A stretch of DNA of 64,000 bases from Sinorhizobium mexicanum (GTDB lineage Bacteria; Pseudomonadota; Alphaproteobacteria; Rhizobiales; Rhizobiaceae). Positions 19,076 through 28,081 of the stretch are shown here, piece after piece. A program made the position numbers and the translations under genes. The notes beneath the pieces are model-generated. The model worked only from the letters and a program-made list of their open reading frames with translations, searched no databases and was not told the DNA's origin. Positions within the stretch are counted from its first letter, which is position 1. Each line of letters begins with the position of its first letter. The stretch is taken from positions 62,001 to 126,000 of the forward strand of contig NZ_CP041241.1 of NCBI RefSeq assembly GCF_013488225.1, given 5' to 3'.

Positions 19076-20476
19076 ATGGCATTGCATCCCGATCGGTTGT
19101 TTCCGGTGGAGCCGGAGGTGCGGGCCATCGCCCGGCGCCTTTACGACGTTGTCGCTGGCCTGAAGATCATTTCCCCGCACGGCCATACGGAACCGGTCTG
19201 GTATGCCCAGGATCGGGCGTTCCCAGATCCGGCGGCGCTCTTCATCACGCCGGACCATTATGCGACGCGCATGCTCTATTCGCAGGGCGTCAGGCTGGAG
19301 GACCTCGGGGTCAGGAGGCGCGATGGTTCGGGTACCGCTCCCGACGGGCGCTCGATCTGGCGGCTTTTCGCCAAGCATTTCCATCTCTTTGCCGGCACGC
19401 CCACGCGGCTCTGGTTCGAGCATTCGCTGGAAGCCGTCTTCGGCATCACCGAGCGGCTGGGGCCGGCCAATGCCGACGCCCTTTACGATCGCATCGCCGA
19501 GGCGATTGCCACGCCACAACTGCGGCCGCGCGCGCTCTACGACAAATTCGGCATCGAAGTGATCGCGACGACCGACGGCGCGCTCGATGATCTTGCGCAT
19601 CACGATGCGGTTCGCAGTTCGGGATGGCATGGCCGCGTCGTGCCGACCTACCGGCCGGACGCGGTGGTCGATGCCGAGGCGCTGGGCTTTGTCGAGAATG
19701 TCGGGAAGCTCCTTGCGCTGACCGGCGAATCCGCGACCTGGACCGGCTATCTCAACGCGCATCGCGCCCGGCGCGCCTTCTTCAAGGCACGCGGCGCCAC
19801 GGCGACCGATCACGGCCACGCAACAGCCCGGACGGAAAACCTTTCGCCGGGCGATGCTGCAAGCCTGTTCGAGAAGGTCTTGTCCGGCAAGGCGGGACCC
19901 GCGGAGGCCGAAGCCTTCCGCGGCCAGATGCTGACGGAAATGGCGCGCATGAGCCAGGAGGACGGCCTCGTCATGCAGATCCATCCCGGCTCCTACCGCA
20001 ACCACAATCCGTCGCTGTTTGCGAACTTCGGGCCGGACAAGGGCGCCGATATCCCGAAGGCAACCGACTATGTGCGTGCATTGAAGCCGCTGCTCGATGC
20101 GGTCGGGAACGACTCTTCGCTAACCATCATTCTCTTCACGCTCGACGAGACGGCTTATTCGCGCGAGCTGGCGCCGCTCGCCGGCCACTATCCGGCGCTG
20201 CGGCTCGGTCCCGCCTGGTGGTTCTTCGACAGCCCGGAGGGCATGCGCCGCTTCCGCGAGACGACTACGGAGACCTGCGGCTTCTACAACACCGTCGGCT
20301 TCAACGATGATACCCGCGCCTATCTGTCGATTCCGGCGCGACACGATATGGCACGCCGGGTGGATTGCGCCTATCTCGCGCAGCTCGTCGCTGACCACCG
20401 CCTCGATGAGGAGGAGGCGCACGACCTTGCGCGCGAACTTGCTTACGGGCTCGCCAAGCGGGCGTATCGCTTGTGA
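19076..20476 (+). CDS. uxaC: Glucuronate isomerase
   Basis: UxaC isomerises D-glucuronate to D-fructuronate and D-galacturonate to D-tagaturonate. The product is 466 residues from ATG 19076, close to the usual length. GGGAGG at 19062-19067 favours this start over ATG 19049 or 18968. It belongs to the amidohydrolase-fold uronate isomerases: the metal motif ISPHGHTEPVWY near the N-terminus, FEHSLEAVFGI, EVIATTDGALDDL, MQIHPGSYRNHN and WWFFDSPEGMRRFRE. It is divergent from the GntR regulator and upstream of the ABC importer genes. Confidence 0.95.
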   Translation: MALHPDRLFPVEPEVRAIARRLYDVVAGLKIISPHGHTEPVWYAQDRAFPDPAALFITPDHYATRMLYSQGVRLEDLGVRRRDGSGTAPDGRSIWRLFAKHFHLFAGTPTRLWFEHSLEAVFGITERLGPANADALYDRIAEAIATPQLRPRALYDKFGIEVIATTDGALDDLAHHDAVRSSGWHGRVVPTYRPDAVVDAEALGFVENVGKLLALTGESATWTGYLNAHRARRAFFKARGATATDHGHATARTENLSPGDAASLFEKVLSGKAGPAEAEAFRGQMLTEMARMSQEDGLVMQIHPGSYRNHNPSLFANFGPDKGADIPKATDYVRALKPLLDAVGNDSSLTIILFTLDETAYSRELAPLAGHYPALRLGPAWWFFDSPEGMRRFRETTTETCGFYNTVGFNDDTRAYLSIPARHDMARRVDCAYLAQLVADHRLDEEEAHDLARELAYGLAKRAYRL

Positions 20477-20490
20477 GTCAACACAAGGTG

Positions 20491-20534
20491 CTGCAGCGAC
20501 CTTTGCGCGTCCGATGAGACGCGCGGCGTTGCAG
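20491..20534. repeat. Mosaic repeat family C, half copy
   Basis: Arms CTGCAGCG / CGTTGCAG around CTTTGCGCGTC-GAGACGCGCGG match the second palindrome of the family at 6292. It lies between uxaC and the substrate-binding protein gene. Confidence 0.7.
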
Positions 20535-20583
20535 GGGCCGGCCGCTCGGGAGACGTCCGGCATAACGATGGAGGAGAATGAGA

Positions 20584-21759
20584 ATGAAGATCACACGCAG
20601 AAATTTTGTCGGCGGCGTTGCCGGGATGGCGGGGTTGAGCCTGATCCCCACCCGCGGCTTTGCACAGGCCAAGGCGCCGTCGGCTCCGGTCACCATCACC
20701 GTCGTCGACGTTGCCGGTAACCTGGCGCTGACGCAGGGCATGTTCGAGAACTACGCGGCGGCAAAGCCGGAATGGGTGTCGAGCTTCGCCTTCACCAAGG
20801 CGCCCGCCCCCGAGCTGCCGTCGAAGATCAAGGCCCAGCAGGCCGCCGGCAAGGTCGATATCGACCTGGTCCTCACCGGCACCGACGCGCTTTCCGCCGG
20901 ACTCGACCAGGGGCTCTGGGTGGATCTCTCCGCGCACAAGGCGAGCCTGCCGAACCTTGAAAGCATCCTCCTGCCGCAGGCCTTCAAGATGCAGGCTCTC
21001 GCGAAGGACCAGGGCGTCGTCATCACCTATTACCCCTCCGGTCCGCTGATCGAATACATTCCGGAGCGCGTCGCGACGCCGCCGAAGACGGCCGCCGAAC
21101 TGCTCGAATGGACCAAGGCCAATCCGAAGCGCTTCATGTATGCGCGCCCGGCCAACTCCGGTCCCGGTCGCACCTTCCTGATGGGGCTTCCCTATCTCCT
21201 CGGCGACAGCGACCCGCGCGATCCGGTCAACGGCTGGAGCAAGACCTGGGAGTATCTGAAGGCGCTCGGCGAAAACATCGAGTATTACGGCACCGGAACC
21301 ACGCAGGTGATGAAGGAGCTCGGCGAGGGCACCCGCGACATCGTCGTCACCACCACCGGCTGGGATATCAACCCGCGCGTGCTCGGCATCGTTCCGGCCG
21401 AGGCGAAGGTCGGTACCCTCGAAGGCTTCCACTGGGTGACCGATGCGCATTATGCGGTCATTCCGAAGGGCGTGTCCGAGGAAAAGGTTGCCGTCCTTCT
21501 CGATGTCATCAACTTCATTCTGCAGCCGCAGCAGCAGGCGATCGCTTTCGACGAGGGCTATTTCTACCCGGGTCCGGCGGCGAAGGGCGTGACGCTCGAC
21601 ATGGCGCCGCAGGAAAGCCAGGATGCCATCGCCGAGTTCGGGCGGCCGGAATACGAAGACTGGATCGCCAACAACCCGCTCGAGGTTCCGCTCGAGCCGG
21701 CGAAGCTCGTCGATGCGTTCCGCATCTGGGACGAACAGATCGGCGCATCGAAGGGCTGA
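20584..21759 (+). CDS. ABC transporter substrate-binding protein (Tat-type signal), probably for hexuronates
   Basis: This 391-residue extracellular solute-binding protein belongs to the family 1 / PotD-like class. The N-terminus KITRRNFVGGVAGMAGL is a twin-arginine signal, unusual but known for solute-binding proteins. The mature part has the alternating-lobe layout with WVSSFAFTKAPAPELPSKIKAQQAAGKVD and DIVVTTTGWDINPR. ATG 20584 is chosen over 20578 because GGAGGAG sits at a better distance. It heads a transport operon that ends in uxuB, so the ligand is most likely a hexuronate or its oligomer; this is context only. Confidence 0.85.
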   Translation: MKITRRNFVGGVAGMAGLSLIPTRGFAQAKAPSAPVTITVVDVAGNLALTQGMFENYAAAKPEWVSSFAFTKAPAPELPSKIKAQQAAGKVDIDLVLTGTDALSAGLDQGLWVDLSAHKASLPNLESILLPQAFKMQALAKDQGVVITYYPSGPLIEYIPERVATPPKTAAELLEWTKANPKRFMYARPANSGPGRTFLMGLPYLLGDSDPRDPVNGWSKTWEYLKALGENIEYYGTGTTQVMKELGEGTRDIVVTTTGWDINPRVLGIVPAEAKVGTLEGFHWVTDAHYAVIPKGVSEEKVAVLLDVINFILQPQQQAIAFDEGYFYPGPAAKGVTLDMAPQESQDAIAEFGRPEYEDWIANNPLEVPLEPAKLVDAFRIWDEQIGASKG

Positions 21760-21776
21760 TCGATTCTAACAAGTTG

Positions 21777-21824
21777 GAGCGGGATGCGGGCGGAAAACCG
21801 CACACACTTTTCCTCATCCCGCTC
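21777..21824. repeat. Mosaic repeat, palindrome A
   Basis: Arms GAGCGGGATG / CATCCCGCTC, inverted relative to the copy at 2872 in its inner sequence (GCGGGCGGAAAACCGCAC...TTTTCCT). It follows the substrate-binding protein gene and could serve as a 3' stability hairpin that favours higher levels of the binding protein than of the other subunits. Confidence 0.7.
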
Positions 21825-21930
21825 TAATCAACCGGATGCGACGCCGGCGAGCCGTCGGCGCCGCATCCAAACGCTATCGGCCGGGCAGACACCGCCACCA
21901 GAAGAATGGGTGTCGTGACGATCCCGCTGC

Positions 21931-22018
21931 AGCGCCGCCGCATGTCTTTTCAGACGCGCAGAGGCACGCTGCGGCACTTTGAATTGCTGGATGTTTTCGG
22001 CTCCGACTTGGGGAAACG
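21931..22018. repeat. Mosaic repeat family C, degraded inverted copy
   Basis: CTGCAGCGCCGC...CAGACGCGCAGAGG-ACGCTG-GGCACTTTGAATTGCTGGATGTTTTCGGCTCCGACTTGGGGAAAC follows, with many substitutions, the order of the complete inverted copy at 63892-63996. With the palindrome A copy it fills most of the 306-base gap 21760-22065; nothing else is seen there. Confidence 0.55.
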
Positions 22019-22065
22019 TGCAGTGGGTCGGCAACCGGAAAGCGCACCATGAATAGGAGAATACC

Positions 22066-23196
22066 TTGACCCTGCCGGTTCAAAACCCAAGACAGGCTCC
22101 CTCGCAGCAACAAAGCGAGTTGAAAAAGGGCGAGTCAAGACAGGGCGCGCGTCTCGAGCTTGACGGCCTGCGTCGCTCGTTCGGCTCTTACAACGCGCTT
22201 GACGGCATCGATCTTGCGATCGAGCCGGGCGAATTCATCGCGCTTCTCGGACCCTCGGGCTGCGGCAAGTCGACGGCGCTCAACTGCGTTGCGGGCCTTC
22301 TGCCGCTGACGGGCGGCGAAATCCGCCTCGGCGGCCAGCGCATCGACCAGCTCGAACCGGAAAAGCGCGGCTTCGGCATGGTGTTTCAAAGCTACGCGCT
22401 CTTTCCGCACATGACCGTGCGCCGCAATGTCGGTTTCGGCCTTACCATGCAGGGTATCGGCGGTGCCGAGGCGGACAAGCGGATCAACGACGCGCTCAAC
22501 CTCGTCCGTCTCGGCTCGCAGGCCGACAAGCTGCCGGGGCAGCTGTCCGGTGGCCAGCAGCAGCGCGTCGCCATTGCGCGCGCGGTCGTCATCCGGCCTC
22601 CGGTCGTGCTCATGGACGAGCCGCTCTCCAACCTCGATGCCAAGCTTAGGCTCGAGATGCGCGCCGAAATCCGCGGCATTCACGACCAGATCGGTTCGAC
22701 CACCATCTATGTCACGCACGACCAGGACGAGGCGCTTTCGCTCGCCGATCGCATCGTCGTGATGAGCCAGGGCCGCATCATGCAGATCGGCACCCCCGAA
22801 GACCTCTACCAGCGCCCCGTCCATGTCGACGTGGCGGATTTCATGGGCTTCCGCACCCGGCTTCCGGGGCGGGTGCTGTCGGTCTCCGGCAGCGAGGCGG
22901 AAATCGAGGCAGCCGGCGCACGACTCACGGGCACAATGCGCCAGCCGCTGAAACCGGGGGACGCCGCCATCCTTTCCGTGCGCCCGGAAGATCTCGTCGC
23001 CGTCGAGGATGGAGACGGAGTTCAGGTCACGGTGAGCAGCATGGAATATCGCGGCCGCGCCTTCTTCGGCATGGCGCATGGCGCTGACGGCTCGGAACTC
23101 TATTTCCGCGCCGATCATGCGCTGCCGCGCGGCGCCGCCGCAAAGCTGCAGCCGGCCGCCGGCCGGGCGCTTCTCTTCAAGGGGCAGGCGGCATGA
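22066..23196 (+). CDS. ABC transporter ATP-binding protein (PotA/UgpC type)
   Basis: This 376-residue importer ATPase has Walker A GPSGCGKST, signature LSGGQQQRVAIARAVV, Walker B VVLMDEPLSNLD, the switch His in YVTHDQDEA, and a C-terminal TOBE regulatory domain. The start is TTG 22066 with AGGAG at 22055-22059; no in-frame ATG occurs before the Q-loop region, so a start further downstream would remove Walker A. A micro-frame ATG 22049 to TGA 22069 overlaps the start (TTGA). It pairs with the two permeases that follow. Confidence 0.9.
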   Translation: MTLPVQNPRQAPSQQQSELKKGESRQGARLELDGLRRSFGSYNALDGIDLAIEPGEFIALLGPSGCGKSTALNCVAGLLPLTGGEIRLGGQRIDQLEPEKRGFGMVFQSYALFPHMTVRRNVGFGLTMQGIGGAEADKRINDALNLVRLGSQADKLPGQLSGGQQQRVAIARAVVIRPPVVLMDEPLSNLDAKLRLEMRAEIRGIHDQIGSTTIYVTHDQDEALSLADRIVVMSQGRIMQIGTPEDLYQRPVHVDVADFMGFRTRLPGRVLSVSGSEAEIEAAGARLTGTMRQPLKPGDAAILSVRPEDLVAVEDGDGVQVTVSSMEYRGRAFFGMAHGADGSELYFRADHALPRGAAAKLQPAAGRALLFKGQAA

Positions 23197-24071
23197 ACAG
23201 GCCTTCCCTTCGGTTGCGGCTTGCCGCCCGCGGTTTCGACGCGACGACGCTGCTCGTCCTGCCCGGACTTGCGGTGATGCTCGCCCTGTTCGTCTATCCG
23301 TTTGTCTACGGCATCGTCGATTCGCTGATGCCGCGCGAGGGCGTCTGGTATGCGAACTACATCCGCTTCTTCACCGACCGCTTCCAGTTCGCGACGATCG
23401 GCGCGACGCTCTGGCTCGCTCTGCCGGTGACGATCGTCAACATGGCGCTGGCGCTGCCGATTGCCTTTCGTGTGCGGCTGATGAGCCGGCAGCGGCTGTT
23501 GACGACGATCCTGGTACTGCCGATCACGCTCGGTACGGTCTTCGTCGCCGATGGCCTGTTGACCTTTCTCGGTCCGCAGGGCTGGTTCAACCGCACCTTG
23601 ATCCTCGTCGGCCTGCTTGACGCGCCGGTGAAGCTCACCAACAACTACTGGGGCGTCTTCGCGTCGCTGCTGATCACCGGATTCCCGTTCGCATTTCTCC
23701 TGACGCTCTCCTACGTGACCGGCATCGATCCGGCGATCGAACAGGCGGCCGCGACGCTCGGGGCCGGACCGCGGCAGCGCTTCTTCCGGGTCTTCCTGCC
23801 GCTGCTCGTGCCGGGCCTCGCCGTCACCTTCTGCCTCGCCTTCGTCCAGGCCTTCGCGGTGTTTCCATCGGCCGTGCTGCTCGGTGCGCCGGCCGGGCCG
23901 ACGCGGGTGATTTCGATCGCCGCCTACCAGGCCGCGTTCGAGCAGTATGATCACTCGATGGGCTCGGCGATCGCGATCATCATGGGCCTCGTCGAACTCG
24001 TCGTCGTCGTGGCAGTGCTCGGCCTGCGTACGCTCTTTTACCGTGGCCCCGCGGGCGGCACGAAGGGGTAA
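23193..24071 (+). CDS. ABC transporter permease
   Basis: This 292-residue inner-membrane permease has six or so hydrophobic segments and the EAA-type coupling loop IEQAAATLGAGPRQRFFRVFLPLLVPG, which contacts the ATPase. It starts inside the ATPase stop (ATGA). It belongs to the binding-protein-dependent type I importer family; the partner permease begins 57 bases downstream. Confidence 0.92.
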   Translation: MNRPSLRLRLAARGFDATTLLVLPGLAVMLALFVYPFVYGIVDSLMPREGVWYANYIRFFTDRFQFATIGATLWLALPVTIVNMALALPIAFRVRLMSRQRLLTTILVLPITLGTVFVADGLLTFLGPQGWFNRTLILVGLLDAPVKLTNNYWGVFASLLITGFPFAFLLTLSYVTGIDPAIEQAAATLGAGPRQRFFRVFLPLLVPGLAVTFCLAFVQAFAVFPSAVLLGAPAGPTRVISIAAYQAAFEQYDHSMGSAIAIIMGLVELVVVVAVLGLRTLFYRGPAGGTKG

Positions 24072-24128
24072 GGCGATGCACTTCGACGTTTCAACGACAT
24101 TCTTCCTTGAACTAGAAAAGGTGACGCC

Positions 24129-24971
24129 ATGATCCGTGACCAGGGCCTTGCCTCCAAATTGTGGCGCTTCGCCGTGTGGGCGCTCGCCGGCCTATTCGTG
24201 CTGAACCTCATCGGTGTAATTGCCGCCGTGGTGATGAACTCCTTCGCCAGGCGCTGGCTCGGCACCTGGCTGCCGGCGGGCTGGACGACGCGCTGGTACT
24301 TTGACGCCTGGAGCGAGTTCCAGCTTTCGAGCGTAGTTCTCGTCACCTTTCAGGTCGTCTTCGCCGTCGTTCTCATTTCCGGAATGATCGGCGTCATCAC
24401 CGCCTATGCGCTGGCCCGGCGGGACTTTCCCGGCAAGCGTGCGGTCATCCTGCTCTTCCTGCTGCCACTCCTCATCCCGCCGCTCACCTATGGCATTCCG
24501 CTGGCGACGGTGCTTTACCAGATCGGTCTCGGCGGTTCGTTCTGGGGCGTGGTGCTAATCAATCTCGTGCCCTCGCTGCCCTTCGTTATCCTTGTCATGA
24601 TCCCGTTCATCGAGCAGATCGATCCGCGCATCGAAGCCGCCGCGCGCGTCTTCGGCGCGGGCACCGGCAGCCTCTTCCTGCGCATCCTGCTGCCGCTCCT
24701 GCTTCCGGGCATGCTGGCGGCGCTGCTCCTCGTCCTCGTGCGGACCATCGCGATGTTCGAGCTCACCTTCCTGATCGCCGGGCCGACGAGCCAGACGCTG
24801 GTCGTGGCGCTCTATTACGCGGTCTTCGCCTCCGGCGTGCGCGCCAGCCAGTCGATCGACGCGATGGCGGTCGTCTATATGGTGACGACGCTCTTCTGGC
24901 TGGTCCTCGCACTACAATTCGTCAGCCCGACGCAGATCGTCGCGCGCGCAAAACAACAGCAGGCTTCATGA
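24129..24971 (+). CDS. ABC transporter permease
   Basis: This 280-residue second permease of the importer has hydrophobic segments throughout and the EAA loop IEAAARVFGAGTGSLFLRILLPLLLPGM. The short gap before it (24072-24128) holds no gene and has an unusually AT-rich stretch. The stop overlaps the start of uxuB, tying transport to catabolism in one transcript. Confidence 0.92.
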   Translation: MIRDQGLASKLWRFAVWALAGLFVLNLIGVIAAVVMNSFARRWLGTWLPAGWTTRWYFDAWSEFQLSSVVLVTFQVVFAVVLISGMIGVITAYALARRDFPGKRAVILLFLLPLLIPPLTYGIPLATVLYQIGLGGSFWGVVLINLVPSLPFVILVMIPFIEQIDPRIEAAARVFGAGTGSLFLRILLPLLLPGMLAALLLVLVRTIAMFELTFLIAGPTSQTLVVALYYAVFASGVRASQSIDAMAVVYMVTTLFWLVLALQFVSPTQIVARAKQQQAS

Positions 24972-26431
24972 TGCGGCTCTCACGACAGACACTCGACCGG
25001 TTGCCGGCTGCCGTAAAACGGCCGGAATACGACCCGGCCCGGCTTGCCGTCGGTATCGTCCACCTCGGCATCGGCGCGTTTCACCGGGCGCATCAGGCCG
25101 TCTTTACCGATGCGGTGCTCGCAGAGGATCCTTCCTGGGGGATCTGCGGCGTCTCGCTGCGCAGCCCCGAGACGCGCGCCGCGCTCGCGCCGCAGGACGG
25201 GCTCTATACGCTCAAGGTCCAGGATGGCGAGCGCGAGGAACTGCAGGTGGTCGGCAGCGTCGTCGAACTCCTCTGCGCGCCGGAGGATCCGGAAGCGGTG
25301 CTTGCCCGCTTGGCCAATCCGGCGACGCGGATCGTCTCTCTGACGATCACCGAGAAGGGTTATTGCCACAACCCCGCGACCGGCAAGCTGGATGAAGGCC
25401 ATCCCGACGTCATCCATGACCTTCAGAACCCCGCGCGGCCGAGGTCGGCGGTCGGCCTTATCGTCGAAGCGCTCGCGCGCCGGACGAGCGCTGGCGTGCC
25501 CCCGTTCACGCTGCTCTCCTGCGACAATCTTCCGTCCAACGGCCACGTGCTGAAAAGCGTCGTGACGCGCTTCGCGGAACTGCGCGATCCGGCCCTCGCC
25601 AATATTCTGGGGCAGCTTGCCTCGCCGTCGACTATGGTGGACCGGATCGTCCCGGCGACGACGGAAAAGGACCGGTCGGACATTTCCGCGGCGAACGGCG
25701 TTGTCGATGCCTGGCCGATCGTGACCGAACCGTTCCGGCAATGGGTGGTGGAAGGCGACTTTCCACTCGGCCGCCCGGCCTGGGAGAAGGCGGGAGTCGT
25801 TTTCGTCGATGACGTCGCCGTCTTCGAGATGATGAAACTGCGGCTGCTCAACGGCAGCCATTCGACGCTCGCCTATCTCGGTTACCTCGCCGGTGCGGAA
25901 ACGGTCGCCGACGCCATGGCGCTGCCGGGCATGGAGGCGCTGGTCGAAGGATTGATGGTCGACGAGGTGTCGCCGACCCTGCCGGCGCTGCCGGGTTTCG
26001 ATCTTTCCGCCTATCGACAGGCGCTGCTTCAGCGGTTCCGCAATCCGGCGCTGCGCCACCATACATGGCAGATCGCCATGGACGGGTCGCAGAAGCTGCC
26101 GCAGCGACTGCTCGGAACCATCCGGGACCGCATCGCTGCGAAAGCGTCCTATGACCGACTGGCGCTCGGCGTCGCCGCCTGGATGCGGTACGCGCGCGGC
26201 ATAGATGAACAAGCCAACGCCATCGATGTCCGCGACCCGCTTGCCGGCCGGATCGCCGCCGTGGCGCAACCGCTGCAACGGCCCGACGAGATCGTGGCTG
26301 CGCTTCTCCGCATCACGGAGGTGTTTGGCGACGATCTGCCGTCGGATGAAGCGTTCCGCGACACGCTCGTCCGGAACCTCGCCGGGTTGATGTCGGACGG
26401 CGCTGCAGCCGTCGTCAAATCCCACGCATGA
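24968..26431 (+). CDS. uxuB: Mannitol dehydrogenase family, D-fructuronate reductase (D-mannonate oxidoreductase)
   Basis: UxuB reduces D-fructuronate to D-mannonate with NADH. The 487-residue protein fits the long-chain polyol dehydrogenase family. It has the N-terminal Rossmann motif IVHLGIGAFHRAHQA, the signature TITEKGYCHNPATGKLD, SCDNLPSNGHVLKSVV, and the catalytic region VVEGDFPLGRPAWEKAGV followed by KLRLLNGSHSTLAYLGYLAG. Mannitol or other polyol activity cannot be excluded from sequence, but with uxaC and uxuA flanking the importer the fructuronate assignment is strong. The ATG overlaps the permease stop. Confidence 0.9.
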   Translation: MMRLSRQTLDRLPAAVKRPEYDPARLAVGIVHLGIGAFHRAHQAVFTDAVLAEDPSWGICGVSLRSPETRAALAPQDGLYTLKVQDGEREELQVVGSVVELLCAPEDPEAVLARLANPATRIVSLTITEKGYCHNPATGKLDEGHPDVIHDLQNPARPRSAVGLIVEALARRTSAGVPPFTLLSCDNLPSNGHVLKSVVTRFAELRDPALANILGQLASPSTMVDRIVPATTEKDRSDISAANGVVDAWPIVTEPFRQWVVEGDFPLGRPAWEKAGVVFVDDVAVFEMMKLRLLNGSHSTLAYLGYLAGAETVADAMALPGMEALVEGLMVDEVSPTLPALPGFDLSAYRQALLQRFRNPALRHHTWQIAMDGSQKLPQRLLGTIRDRIAAKASYDRLALGVAAWMRYARGIDEQANAIDVRDPLAGRIAAVAQPLQRPDEIVAALLRITEVFGDDLPSDEAFRDTLVRNLAGLMSDGAAAVVKSHA

Positions 26432-26464
26432 AGCCGGCTGCATGGTTCCTCAAATCGGCTACGA

Positions 26465-26520
26465 CAATTCAAAGTGCTACAGCGTCCTTTGCGCGTCTAA
26501 TTAGACGCGCGGCGCTGTAG
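26465..26520. repeat. Mosaic repeat family C, near-complete second palindrome
   Basis: The linker AATTCAAAGTG plus arms CTACAGCG / CGCTGTAG around CGCGTCTAATTAGACGCG lies in the 294-base gap after uxuB. A remnant of the first palindrome (TCAAATCGGCTACGA, about 26451-26465) precedes it. The rest of the gap (26521-26725) shows no gene. Confidence 0.75.
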
Positions 26521-26725
26521 GCAAACATGCGGCAGCAAGGCTCACACAAGATCGCACCGGAATAAGTGTTCTCATCGGTTCTCTGCTTGCGAAGGCTGCG
26601 TAGGCTTTCGGAGAGCGGCCTCTCGATGGCGGGCAAGCGCCATCGACATGATTTAACTCTTTGAAACCACGCAATTCCGGACGGATACACACTTTTCTTG
26701 GAATTGCCCTAGCAGGAACACTTGG

Positions 26726-27973
26726 GTGGACCTCGTCAAGCTCAGCATCTGCATCCCGACCTATAACCGAGCGCGGTTTCTGGAGAATGCGCTCGGCCGC
26801 TTCGTCGAAAGCTACCAGATCCCGTTCAGCTTCGAGATCGTCATCTCCGACAACGCTTCCACGGACAACACGCGGGAAGTCGTCGAGGCGTTCGCCGGCA
26901 AGGGATTGCCGATCCGCTATTTCCGCCAGCTGGAAAATCGCGGCGTCGACCCCAATCTCTGCAGCGCCTTCCGCCACGCGGCCGGCGACTATGCGATCTA
27001 TCTCGCCGACGACGACATGCTGGCGGTAGATGGTCTTGTCGAGGCCATCGCCTACCTCGACAGGAACCCGGAACTCTCCGCCTGTTTTGCGCCGTGGCAT
27101 ATTCATAACGAGGTCGAGGGTCGGGACACCGAACTTTTCTACAAGATCGATGCCGACAGCAAATTCGACAAGGACGACTTCGAGCGGCTTTTCGCTTTCA
27201 TCGTCGAGCGGCACATCTTTCCCGAGATTGGAATCTATCGGACCGCGGCGCTGCGGACATCATGGCTGCCGCGCCATTTCGCCTATTGGGCGTTCTCCAA
27301 TCTCGCGCATTTTCTCGAGCGCGGCGGCGTCGCGTTTCTGAAGAAACCCTTCTACCGGCAGGTCGTCCAATCGAAGCTGGGACGGGATCGCCCCCAGGCC
27401 GGCCACGACGAACTGCTGACCTCTTGGGACCGTTACCGGGGCGGCCTGGAGTATTTTCTCCACGTCGGAGCCAAGCGTGGAGCGCTACGCATGACACCCG
27501 ACCGGCGCACGGCACGGGACGCGCAGATCAGGCAGTTCACGTCCGTCCGGATGGCGGTGGCGATGCGCATGTGGGCGGCCAAGAAAGAATACGTTAAGGC
27601 CTACGAAATCTATACACGCATGGCGCTTGCCGGATTCGAGCACCACCCGACGGCACGGCAACTGAAGGATTCCTTGCCGCTGATGGTGGCTGTGCAGACG
27701 CTTGCCTGGCAGGTCAATGCGGCTGCGGAGGTCAACCGCGTGGTCCTGCATGGCGTCGACAGTCCGTCGTCGCTCGAAGGCCTGCTGCGCGAACTGGGCT
27801 TGCGCCAGGACATCGCCGTCCTGGCCACGGCGCCAGAGCTCGAGGCAGACGAGATCGCGCGCACGGCCGTTTTCGTCGTCGCTGAAAACGATCGCCAGCA
27901 GTTCCTCGCGCAAGGTTATTCGCCGAACCTCGTTCTCTGCGAAAGCGACATCGTCGGCAACGTCGTGGTCTAG
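26726..27973 (+). CDS. Glycosyltransferase family 2 protein
   Basis: The first 220 or so of 415 residues are a GT-A fold glycosyltransferase: LSICIPTYNRARFLENAL, EIVISDNASTDNTREVV, and the metal/nucleotide motif YLADDDM. The C-terminal half (AKKEYVKAYEIYTRMALAGFEHHPT...) has no clear family and may mediate partner binding. It starts with GTG behind AGGA. Such enzymes add sugars to surface polysaccharide or glycoprotein acceptors. It stands alone between repeat DNA and a sugar importer, so its acceptor is unknown. Confidence 0.85.
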   Translation: MDLVKLSICIPTYNRARFLENALGRFVESYQIPFSFEIVISDNASTDNTREVVEAFAGKGLPIRYFRQLENRGVDPNLCSAFRHAAGDYAIYLADDDMLAVDGLVEAIAYLDRNPELSACFAPWHIHNEVEGRDTELFYKIDADSKFDKDDFERLFAFIVERHIFPEIGIYRTAALRTSWLPRHFAYWAFSNLAHFLERGGVAFLKKPFYRQVVQSKLGRDRPQAGHDELLTSWDRYRGGLEYFLHVGAKRGALRMTPDRRTARDAQIRQFTSVRMAVAMRMWAAKKEYVKAYEIYTRMALAGFEHHPTARQLKDSLPLMVAVQTLAWQVNAAAEVNRVVLHGVDSPSSLEGLLRELGLRQDIAVLATAPELEADEIARTAVFVVAENDRQQFLAQGYSPNLVLCESDIVGNVVV

Positions 27974-28081
27974 GCTGGGGCCACCGAGACCGGCGCCACC
28001 GCCAAGCGCGGCTGCCAGAACCTCATTGAAATAGATTATACTTTCTGGCTTCATGTCCTCCTTAAGATTTGGGAGGATCTT

